Positions 41,333-48,693 of a stretch of 48,693 bases of DNA are shown in pieces. Origin of the DNA: an uncultured Spirochaetaceae bacterium (GTDB taxonomy: Bacteria; Spirochaetota; Spirochaetia; Treponematales; Treponemataceae). Made by a program: the position numbers and the translations under genes. The notes beneath the pieces are model-generated. The model was not told the origin of the DNA, did no database searches, and saw only the letters and a program-made list of their open reading frames with translations. How positions within the stretch are numbered: position 1 is the first letter of the stretch; each line of letters opens with the position of its first letter. Where the stretch lies: positions 1 to 48,693 of the forward strand of contig CADCLG010000025.1 in assembly GCA_902802305.1 (NCBI GenBank). Reading direction: 5' to 3'.

Positions 41333-44266
41333 ATGAGCAATTCAGATGATAAAAATGATAATACCGTTTATATTCTTGATAGTTACGGATTAATTTTCCG
41401 TTGTTATTTTGCTTTCATTTCACGGCCTCTTACTAATTCAAAAGGTGAAAATGTCTCTGCCCTTTTTGGATTTTTCAGAAACATGCACTGGATTTTGCAG
41501 CATTACAAGCCGAATTACATTTTTGCGGCAATGGACAGCAAGACAAAAACCTTCCGTCATGAAATGTACGAGCAATATAAAGCTACCCGAAACAAAACTC
41601 CCGATGATTTACACGCCCAGATTCCCTGGATTGAAGAAGTTCTTACAGCCATGGGAATCCCGGTTTTACAGTGTGACGGTTATGAAGCAGATGATATCAT
41701 TGCTACAGTTGCAAAAAAATGTGAAGAAGAAGGAAGAAACTGCCGCATTCTTAGCGGTGATAAAGATTTGATGCAGCTTGTCACTGAGAAGACACAAATC
41801 TTAAAGCCTGAAACAGGAGCAAGTACCTGGAAAATCACTGACGCTGCCGGAGTAAAAGCAGAATGGGGTGTTGAACCCGCCCAGCTTTTGGATTTACTTT
41901 CTCTTTACGGTGATTCAGCTGATAATATTCCTGGAGTTGCTGGAGTTGGCGTAAAAACTGCTTCCAAACTTTTGAATGATTATCAAAATCTGGATGGCAT
42001 TTATTCTCATATTGAAGATTTAAAGGGTGCCTTAAAACAAAAACTGATTGACGGCAAAGAAAATGCCTATTTCAGTCAAAAACTGGTAAAACTTTTTGAT
42101 AGTGTACCATGCCCAGAAATTGAGACCGCAATAAATGCAGAACCTTATACTTTTGATTACGCAAAAGCTGCCGAAATCCTTAAAAAACATGAAGCCTTTA
42201 ATGTAGCAAAATCTTATGCCGAGCTTTCAGTGAACCAGAAGTTTGAAGGCTCAAATCAGCCTGTAGAAGAAAAAACTGCACAAAACCAATCAGTTCAATC
42301 AGAAATCGAAGCGGAACAGGAAAAGCCGGCAATCGAAACCATTCAAAATGATACTTCAAAATACCGGGCAATCACAAAGCTTAAGGATTTGGATTCCTAT
42401 ATAACCGACTATCTTGAAAAAGCAAAGGCAAAAAAAATCCCGATTGCTTATGATTCAGAAACTGACGGACTGGATACAATTAACTGCAATATTCTTGGCT
42501 TTAGTCTTTGTTTTGAAGAAACAAAAGCCGTTTACGTTCCAATTCAAAAAAACAGTGACGATTTATTTGCTCAGACAGATTATATTGAACTGGAAGATGC
42601 ACTCACACAGCTTCTGCGCATTTTTAGTTCTCCAGATTCCTGCATAATCATGCACAACGCTAAGTTTGACCTTAAAGTTCTTATAAAAAATGCTGAGCGC
42701 TTAAATCCAGATTCTTCATCACCACTTTTTACGCTGAAATATCAGGTTTTGAAATCAAAGATTCTTGATACAATGGTAACTGCCTGGCTTAGTAATCCTG
42801 AGCGTACAAGTAAAAGCGGCTATTCCCTTGAATATCTTGGTGAAACAATTCTTGGCTTAAAAGGAATTGAGTTCAATGATATTGTAAAAAAAGGTCAGAC
42901 CTTCAGTGACATTCCTCTGGAAACTGCCTACAAATATGCCGCAGAAGATGCAGATTTTACCCTTAAACTCTGGAATAAGTTTTATGTCCAGATGAAAGAA
43001 AAGAAATCTTATTTAATTGAAAACGTTATTCCGGGAGAAGATAAAAATTATTCACTTTTTGAGCTTGAAATGAAGCTGCTTCCTATTCTTACAAAAATGG
43101 AACTGGATGGCATTCATCTGGATTCTGTACAGCTCAATAATTACAATCAAGAATTAACAAGAAGCATTGCCCTTATTGAACAGAATATTTATAAGGAAGT
43201 TGGCCACGAATTTAACATTGCTTCACCAAAACAATTGCAGACCGTCCTTTTCGAAGAGCGCGGCTTACAAACCGGCAAAAAAACTAAGACCGGCTACTCA
43301 ACTGACACCTCGGTTCTGGAAGAGCTGGCAGATAAAGATGAAGTTCCAAGAATGATTCTGGAATATCGCGAGTTGGCAAAGCTTCAGTCAACTTATGTAG
43401 AAACTCTGCCAAAAATGACAGACAGCAAGGGAAGAATTCACACAGATTTTGTACAGACTGGAACCGCAACCGGACGACTTTCCTGCCGGGAACCAAATCT
43501 CCAGAATATTCCTGTAAGAAATGAAGAAGGAAGAAAAATTCGTTCAGCTTTTACTGCACCTCAGGGAAAAGTTCTTATTTCTGCTGATTATTCACAGATT
43601 GAACTGGTTGTACTGGCTCACCTTTCTGCCGACAAAAATATGTCTGAATCCTTTATAAAGGGGACGGACATTCATAAAGCGACGGCTTCCTTAATTTTTG
43701 GTGTAAAACCGGAAGAAGTTACTCCTCAGATGAGACGTACAGCAAAAACAATCAATTTTGGTGTAATTTACGGAATGTCAGCCTTCAGACTTGCCCAGGA
43801 TTTGGGGATTTCCAGAACTCAGGCAACAATGTTTATTGATAATTATTTTAGAACTTATTCTGCAATAAAAGATTTTATAAACAATACAATTCAATTTGCA
43901 GAAGAAAAAGGTTACGTTCAGACAATTTTTGGACGTCGCCGCCCTATTCTGAATATAAACAGCAGGAATAAAATTGAAAAATCAGCTGCAGAAAGAATTG
44001 CAGTAAACACACCTGTTCAGGGAAGTGCCGCAGATATAGTTAAAAAAGCCATGCTGGATATTGGTCAGGAATTGCAGAAAACTAATTCGCGGGTGAAGCT
44101 TTTACTGCAGGTACACGATGAATTGATTTTTGAATGCCCTGATGACCAGGAAAGTATAAATCAGACAATTGAAATGATTAAATACAAAATGGAAAATGCA
44201 GTAAAGCTATCTGTTCCACTCAAGGTTTCAATTGAACACGGCAAAAACTGGGGAGAATTCCATTAA
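41333..44266 (+). CDS. polA: DNA polymerase I
   Basis: A 977-residue protein with all three domains: 5'-nuclease at residues 1-290 (CDGYEADDIIATVA and SGDKDLMQLV), a 3'-5' exonuclease with DSETDGLD and YAAEDADFTL, and a family A polymerase (DYSQIELVVLAHLS, RRTAKTINFGVIYGMS, HDELIFE). The proofreading aspartates and glutamate are kept, unlike in Bacillus polymerase I. It fills Okazaki gaps and repairs DNA. It starts 2 nt after the SulP stop. Its stop overlaps the coaE start by one base. Confidence 0.96.
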   Translation: MSNSDDKNDNTVYILDSYGLIFRCYFAFISRPLTNSKGENVSALFGFFRNMHWILQHYKPNYIFAAMDSKTKTFRHEMYEQYKATRNKTPDDLHAQIPWIEEVLTAMGIPVLQCDGYEADDIIATVAKKCEEEGRNCRILSGDKDLMQLVTEKTQILKPETGASTWKITDAAGVKAEWGVEPAQLLDLLSLYGDSADNIPGVAGVGVKTASKLLNDYQNLDGIYSHIEDLKGALKQKLIDGKENAYFSQKLVKLFDSVPCPEIETAINAEPYTFDYAKAAEILKKHEAFNVAKSYAELSVNQKFEGSNQPVEEKTAQNQSVQSEIEAEQEKPAIETIQNDTSKYRAITKLKDLDSYITDYLEKAKAKKIPIAYDSETDGLDTINCNILGFSLCFEETKAVYVPIQKNSDDLFAQTDYIELEDALTQLLRIFSSPDSCIIMHNAKFDLKVLIKNAERLNPDSSSPLFTLKYQVLKSKILDTMVTAWLSNPERTSKSGYSLEYLGETILGLKGIEFNDIVKKGQTFSDIPLETAYKYAAEDADFTLKLWNKFYVQMKEKKSYLIENVIPGEDKNYSLFELEMKLLPILTKMELDGIHLDSVQLNNYNQELTRSIALIEQNIYKEVGHEFNIASPKQLQTVLFEERGLQTGKKTKTGYSTDTSVLEELADKDEVPRMILEYRELAKLQSTYVETLPKMTDSKGRIHTDFVQTGTATGRLSCREPNLQNIPVRNEEGRKIRSAFTAPQGKVLISADYSQIELVVLAHLSADKNMSESFIKGTDIHKATASLIFGVKPEEVTPQMRRTAKTINFGVIYGMSAFRLAQDLGISRTQATMFIDNYFRTYSAIKDFINNTIQFAEEKGYVQTIFGRRRPILNINSRNKIEKSAAERIAVNTPVQGSAADIVKKAMLDIGQELQKTNSRVKLLLQVHDELIFECPDDQESINQTIEMIKYKMENAVKLSVPLKVSIEHGKNWGEFH

Positions 44267-44844
44267 TGAATCTGGAAAAACTCAGAAAGCTTCCGCCAGA
44301 TTTGAAAGTTATTGCAGTCACCGGAAAAATGGCCTCGGGAAAAAATTATATTTCTTCTCTGCTGGAAAAAGATGGTTGGAAATGCATAGACGCGGATCTT
44401 CTGGTTCATAAGGCAATTGATGACTCTAGTGAAATTATTTATCAGACTTTTAAGGATGAAGCTGAAAAGAAAAATCTTCACATTCTTACTGAGAATAACA
44501 AAATCAACCGTCGAGAATTAGGAAAGCTTTTGTTTGCTGATCCGAAATTACTGAAAAAACAGGAAGAAATTGTTTATCCCCTTATTACAAAGATGATCAG
44601 GGATTTTATAAATCAAAATGAAAAAAGCCTGATTAACGCGACGGTTTTATATAAAACTCCTGAGCTGCTAAAATTATGCCAGACTATCTTATATGTAAAC
44701 GCATCTTTTGTAAAAAGATTTATCCGCTGTAAAAAAAGAGATAAACTTTCTTCAAAACAAATACTCAAGCGCTTTTATGCCCAGAGAAATCTGCTCAATG
44801 AATATAAAAAAAGTGGAGTCCCAATTATAAAAATAAAAAACTAA
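44266..44844 (+). CDS. coaE: Dephospho-CoA kinase, probable
   Basis: A 192-residue protein beginning with a P-loop in VIAVTGKMASGKNYISSLL and the CoaE-typical DADLLVHK (base and substrate binding), INRRELGKLLFADP and a C-terminal RCKKRDKLS lid. CoaE phosphorylates dephospho-CoA in the last step of CoA synthesis. The residue after the P-loop lysine is Asn, where Ser or Thr normally holds magnesium, which is unusual. The ATG overlaps the polA stop as TAATG, so translation is coupled. Confidence 0.85.
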   Translation: MNLEKLRKLPPDLKVIAVTGKMASGKNYISSLLEKDGWKCIDADLLVHKAIDDSSEIIYQTFKDEAEKKNLHILTENNKINRRELGKLLFADPKLLKKQEEIVYPLITKMIRDFINQNEKSLINATVLYKTPELLKLCQTILYVNASFVKRFIRCKKRDKLSSKQILKRFYAQRNLLNEYKKSGVPIIKIKN

Positions 44845-44911
44845 AGTATTTTTTTCTCTTTCCGATATTTGAAACAAGGTGGCCGATTATTTTCGGTGAA
44901 AAGAGGATTTT

Positions 44912-45862
44912 ATGGAACAGAAAAAAACTTTATGGATTATTGCCGCTGTAGGTATTTTTTTATTGGTTGTTTTGGGAGGAGCTGCTATAGTTTACCGCCC
45001 TTCTATGAAAGGTACACCAATTATCGCAAGTGCAAAGAATACAGATAAGCAGGCAAGTACAAGCTGGTCAAATCAGCCGGAAAATCAAAACAGTAATACA
45101 GAGATTCAGAGACCTGGTTTTGATTATAATAAAGTAAATGATATGTTTGTTGTTTCTGAAAACACAACAGTTTATGATTTGAATAAAAATGCACCGGCAG
45201 CAGAAGCAGTTCAGAATCAGGGGATTACATCAACTCCAACTTCAACAACAATCGATTTAAATGCCCTCAAAAAAGAATTGACAGCAGAAGTTGCAGCCGC
45301 TACAGCAAATCAAAATCAGCAGCCACAGAATATAAACATCACAGTAACAATGCCTTCAGATACACAACAGCAGGCAGTAATTGTTTCACCTGATTATTCA
45401 GACAATTCAAGCAAAAATACTGTTAAAGCTGAAAAGAGTGACAAAAAAGAAGCTCCTGCAACAGTTCGTCCAAATAAGCAGGAAGTACAGAAACAGGAAG
45501 CACCAAAAGCAACTGCTTCAAAAGGAACAACGGCAAAAACAACACCTAAAAAAGAAACAGCTCCAGCTAAAGCAACTGAAACAAAAGCTGCAACACAGGC
45601 TCCAAAAGCAGTTACAAGATACTGGGTTCAGGTTGCAGCTTATACAAATAAAAAGACTGCGGAAAATGCAAGAGAAGTTCTTACATCAAACAAAATTACT
45701 TCTGATATCTTCACATATCAGGATGCAAAAAATAGACTTTTCTATCGCGTTCGTGTTGGTCCTTATACAACAAAAAGCGAAGCTGAATACTGGCAGGCAA
45801 AAATTGCAAAGATTGATGATTTCAAAGATTCAAAATCTTATGTAGCAAGCACTACAGACTAA
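44912..45862 (+). CDS. SPOR-domain membrane protein
   Basis: A 316-residue protein. One N-terminal membrane helix (LWIIAAVGIFLLVVLGGAAI) is followed by a low-complexity linker rich in Ala, Lys, Thr and Gln. A C-terminal SPOR domain covers residues 230-312 (YWVQVAAYTNKKTAENAREV, YRVRVGPYTTKSEAEYWQAK). SPOR domains bind denuded glycan strands at septa, so a cell-division or cell-wall role is probable. AGAGGA precedes the ATG. Confidence 0.87.
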   Translation: MEQKKTLWIIAAVGIFLLVVLGGAAIVYRPSMKGTPIIASAKNTDKQASTSWSNQPENQNSNTEIQRPGFDYNKVNDMFVVSENTTVYDLNKNAPAAEAVQNQGITSTPTSTTIDLNALKKELTAEVAAATANQNQQPQNINITVTMPSDTQQQAVIVSPDYSDNSSKNTVKAEKSDKKEAPATVRPNKQEVQKQEAPKATASKGTTAKTTPKKETAPAKATETKAATQAPKAVTRYWVQVAAYTNKKTAENAREVLTSNKITSDIFTYQDAKNRLFYRVRVGPYTTKSEAEYWQAKIAKIDDFKDSKSYVASTTD

Positions 45863-45944
45863 AAAAAACAAAAAATTATAAGAAAAATTGAAAAAAAGTT
45901 CCAAAAGACTTCCTTTTTTTTGATATTAAAGCAATTAACTATAT

Positions 45945-47354
45945 ATGAAAAAGATATGGTTAATTGCTTTTGTTTTTAACATGCTGGTCTTCTTTCTGCC
46001 GGCAATGGATTTAACACCACCTGTATTTGGAATTAAGGCAGGCTTTGATTTTGCAGAAGGCGTATTCTATGTAAAAGAAGATTCTGTAACTTATGGTCTT
46101 TCTTTATTTACAAAAGAGCTTTTTCCGACCTTGAATATGACCTTCAAAATCGGAAAGCTTTCTGTGGCGGGGGGATATTCAAAATTAAACTCTCCTACCC
46201 TTTCCTCCTCTGTAAGTGCATTCTCAAGTTCTGTAAGCTCAGCAAGCGGAATAACAGTCAGTTTACCAGGTTCAACTTCCTTTTCAAAAGCTCTGTCTCT
46301 ATTCTGTGAATATGAATACAGGAAAAAAAAGTCACCGCATGAAAATAGAACTAATCAGAAAGGATTTATTCAGAACATTAGGCTGGAAAGCATTAAGATA
46401 AATACTTTTCTTCTTCCTTCGTTTGATTCTCAAAACAAGATAATTGAAAATGCAGCTGCATCTATTTTGGCAAAAATTAAAACTTCAAAAAAAACAAGTC
46501 TGACAGCCGCATATACAGCAGGTTTATTTTTTCTTAAAGAGAATATTAAAACTGCATGGTTTTTCAATGAAAAAAATGACAAGTATTTTCATGAAGAACA
46601 ACTTTTTTGTCAGAACTTACAGCTTGGCTTTTTATCGCCTTCCTATTCCAATACTTCAATTTTCTCAGTCTACCAGTCACCCTTTGGAAAGCTTGATTTA
46701 TGCGTAAGAAGTGAAAATCTTATAAAACTTAATAAAACCTCAATTAATTTTGCAGGCTTTTATGCAACAGAAGATTTTCTTTCTGGAAATCAAAAAAATA
46801 TCAATGCCCAGCTGCAGGCAAAGGCGGGACTTCATCACACTTTTATAAAATGCATTAGCCATGCAGATAAAGTAATTCCTCTTTTTATTAATACAGGCTT
46901 TAATTCTTATATCCAGAGTGATTTTACGGATATTTTAAATCTGAAAGGTTCTGCCGGAATCCGTTGTACTTCGGATTATTTTACACTTTCTGCAACAGCA
47001 GCCTTTACAGGCACATACCTGAGTGAATATGGACAAGCAGGAAGCAATCCCATTACAATCAGCAGCTGGTCTATTCAAACAAAAGAAATATTTTTGATAA
47101 AAGCTTTCAAACCAACTCTGACACAAAGCTTTTCTTTTTCACCTTCACCAGAAAAAGAAAAAAGAACTTCAAGTCAAAAGCTGTTGATTACATGGATTTT
47201 TCCAAAGAATCCCTATCTTTCTGGAAATTTAGGACTGTCACTTTCGCAAAAAAACGGAATTATGGAAAATAAGGAGCTGTCATTTGGGATTTCTGCTTCC
47301 TATAGCTGGAAAAAAATCAAAATCCTGGCAAAAGTAAACGGGAAAATCTTATAA
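45945..47354 (+). CDS. Probable outer-membrane beta-barrel protein
   Basis: A 469-residue protein with signal peptide MKKIWLIAFVFNMLVFFLPA. The rest is rich in alternating hydrophobic and polar residues with Ser-rich loops (SSSVSAFSSSVSSASG), and strands of ten or so residues recur to the end (LSFGISASYSWKKIKILAKV). This suggests a barrel, but the last residue is Leu rather than the usual Phe. No family is recognised. It may be surface-exposed. The ATG has no clear ribosome site. Confidence 0.65.
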   Translation: MKKIWLIAFVFNMLVFFLPAMDLTPPVFGIKAGFDFAEGVFYVKEDSVTYGLSLFTKELFPTLNMTFKIGKLSVAGGYSKLNSPTLSSSVSAFSSSVSSASGITVSLPGSTSFSKALSLFCEYEYRKKKSPHENRTNQKGFIQNIRLESIKINTFLLPSFDSQNKIIENAAASILAKIKTSKKTSLTAAYTAGLFFLKENIKTAWFFNEKNDKYFHEEQLFCQNLQLGFLSPSYSNTSIFSVYQSPFGKLDLCVRSENLIKLNKTSINFAGFYATEDFLSGNQKNINAQLQAKAGLHHTFIKCISHADKVIPLFINTGFNSYIQSDFTDILNLKGSAGIRCTSDYFTLSATAAFTGTYLSEYGQAGSNPITISSWSIQTKEIFLIKAFKPTLTQSFSFSPSPEKEKRTSSQKLLITWIFPKNPYLSGNLGLSLSQKNGIMENKELSFGISASYSWKKIKILAKVNGKIL

Positions 47355-47412
47355 AAAAAAAATTATTTATCCTTTCTTGTGTGCTATATTTTTCTTAAGG
47401 ACGATTGTGATA

Positions 47413-47493
47413 ATGGATTTTTTGCGACAGCATCAGCTCAATATCATGCTGGTTTTAATAGGAATTTTGTGTCATCACCAATATCAGGATTGA
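47413..47493 (+). pseudogene. N-terminal remnant of a membrane signalling protein (putative)
   Basis: A 26-codon frame, MDFLRQHQLNIMLVLIGILC then HHQYQD and stop, begins like the first membrane helix of treponemal GGDEF- or EAL-type proteins I recall. AAGGA lies upstream but 13 nt away. The rest of such a gene is absent. The gap between the barrel protein and the topoisomerase gene holds nothing else identifiable. The match is from memory and weak. Confidence 0.35.
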
Positions 47494-47598
47494 ATAATAT
47501 ATAAGCCATGAATACGCCCTTCAGAAGAGCCGAAGAAACATTGCAGATTTTTCTCTTTTCCTATATAATTGTACAGATAATTTATAAGTGGTGGGAAA

Positions 47599-48693
47599 AT
47601 GGCATACGTAAAAAATTTATTTGATCAGAACTTCATCCAATACGCAAGTTATGTTATCCGAGACAGGGCAATTCCAGAAATTATAGATGGATTAAAACCA
47701 GTTCAAAGACGAATCATTCATACTCTTATCAAAAATGATGACGGACGCTATACAAAAGTTGCAAACGTAGTCGGAAAGGTTATGGCTTATCATCCTCATG
47801 GAGATGCATCTATCTATACGGCTCTTGTAAATCTTGCAAATAAAGACTTATTCATAGATAAACAGGGAAACTTTGGTAATATGTACACAGGCGATAATGC
47901 CTCTGCTCCCCGATACATTGAATGTCGTCTTAGACCGATTACAAAAGAAATATTAAATACAAATCCCAAAATTACATCCTATGTTGATACTTACGATGGC
48001 CGTGATGTAGAACCAATTGCTTTTCAGGCAAAATTGCCTTTAGTTCTTATAATGGGAGCTGAAGGAATTGCCGTTGGTATGAGCACCTATATTCTCAGCC
48101 ACAATATCCATGAAGTAATAGATGCAGAAAGAAAATGCCTTAGAGGCGAAAAGTTCCAGCTTTATCCGGATTTTCCAACCGGTGGTTTGATTGACGTGTC
48201 TGATTATCAGGACGGATTAGGAAAAATCATTACCCGGGCAAAAATGGATACCAGTGATGACAAAAAAATCGTAATTACAGAACTTCCTTATGGTTCAACT
48301 ACAGAATCCCTTTGTGATTCAATTGAAAAAGCTGTAAAAGCTGGAAAAATCAAGGCAACTTCAATTCAAGATTATACATCTGATAAAGTAAATATCGAAG
48401 TAAGATTGCAGCGTGGAGTTTATACAAAAGATGTTGTAGATGCCCTTTATGCCTTTACCGACTGCGAACAGACAATTTACTGCAATCTTCTTGTAATTAA
48501 AGACAATATGCCGGTTCAGATGACTTGTACTCAGGTTATTGAGTATCACGCAAAACAGCTGACAGGCATTCTTAAAAGCGAGCTGGAGCTTGAAAAAGCC
48601 GACTTAATGGAAAAACTGCATCTGAGACCTCTGGAACGCATTTTCGTTGAGGAACGCATTTATAAAAAGATTGAAACCCAGAAAACCGAAGAA
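47599..48693 (+). CDS. parC: DNA topoisomerase IV/gyrase subunit A (3' end outside window)
   Basis: 365 codons are visible before the window ends. The start is MAYVKNLFDQNFIQYASYVI with GGTGGG upstream. The breakage-reunion domain is clear: GLKPVQRRIIHTL, YHPHGDASIY, and catalytic Tyr106 in SAPRYIECRLRP. It would pair with a ParE/GyrB-like subunit to decatenate or supercoil DNA. The APRYIE form and a 13-residue shorter N-terminus suggest ParC rather than GyrA, but this is a moderate call. The quinolone-binding Ser and Asp positions are Ala70 and Thr74. Confidence 0.8.
   Translation, partial: MAYVKNLFDQNFIQYASYVIRDRAIPEIIDGLKPVQRRIIHTLIKNDDGRYTKVANVVGKVMAYHPHGDASIYTALVNLANKDLFIDKQGNFGNMYTGDNASAPRYIECRLRPITKEILNTNPKITSYVDTYDGRDVEPIAFQAKLPLVLIMGAEGIAVGMSTYILSHNIHEVIDAERKCLRGEKFQLYPDFPTGGLIDVSDYQDGLGKIITRAKMDTSDDKKIVITELPYGSTTESLCDSIEKAVKAGKIKATSIQDYTSDKVNIEVRLQRGVYTKDVVDALYAFTDCEQTIYCNLLVIKDNMPVQMTCTQVIEYHAKQLTGILKSELELEKADLMEKLHLRPLERIFVEERIYKKIETQKTEE

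Noticed and set aside
44882..44889. Flagellar sigma-28 promoter before the SPOR gene (GCCGATTA)
   Set aside because: The -10-like part is close to GCCGATAA, but no TAAA-type -35 lies at the right distance.
45381..45845. Alternate-frame 154-codon frame inside the SPOR gene
   Set aside because: It is Lys/Gln-rich low-complexity translation of the linker in another frame. The SPOR frame has the domain and ribosome site.

Overview
This is an AT-rich bacterial chromosome segment that I read as Treponema, most likely a gut or rumen commensal. The basis is family content I associate with treponemes: a DUF2259 secreted protein, a large acidic TPR membrane protein, an MptE-like (DUF115) protein beside a penicillin-binding protein, a long U32 protein, and a secreted CBM48-type protein. 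The species call is inference; no rRNA, tRNA, CRISPR-cas or IS transposase gene was seen.

Bases 1-15,170 are an accessory region of small enzymes and regulators in both orientations: several GNAT acetyltransferases, two NUDIX hydrolases, two P-loop kinases, a VOC protein, two methyltransferases, a nucleotidyltransferase, an HD hydrolase, an aldo/keto reductase with a TetR regulator, and an AraC regulator divergent from a sugar isomerase/oxidoreductase pair. Several loci here are broken: a GNAT gene and an ElaA-like GNAT with internal deletions, and a ParB-fold gene split by an 80-nt palindromic insert. The 555-nt gap at 12,605-13,159 holds a regular array of five 36-nt inverted-repeat units at 64-65 nt period, followed by GC-rich palindromic DNA.

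Bases 15,277-28,694 hold treponemal genes of mostly unknown role: a 631-residue protein, a single-stranded DNA-binding protein, a U32 protein, a secreted protein with a prepilin-like N-terminus, a DUF2259 protein, a polytopic membrane protein, a dolichol/phytol-kinase-like protein, the TPR protein and a CBM48-like secreted protein. The ssb gene and the prepilin-like gene share an almost identical 34-nt upstream motif, suggesting co-regulation, possibly in DNA uptake.

Bases 28,700-35,660 (minus strand) carry an ndk-gpsA-ffh operon, a 90-bp tandem repeat, a beta-propeller/NodB-like secreted protein with lost zinc ligands, a zinc-ribbon protein and a LysM-M23 murein hydrolase. Bases 35,783-48,693 (plus strand) carry a broken penicillin-binding protein gene, an MptE-like protein, a SulP transporter, polA, coaE, a SPOR protein, a probable outer-membrane protein, a small gene remnant and the start of a topoisomerase subunit A gene.

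A trait running through the window is the spacing of promoters to start codons. At least nine genes lack a Shine-Dalgarno sequence and have a -10 box ending 6-9 nt before the start codon, which predicts leaderless or nearly leaderless mRNAs. Other genes have ordinary GGAGG-type sites.
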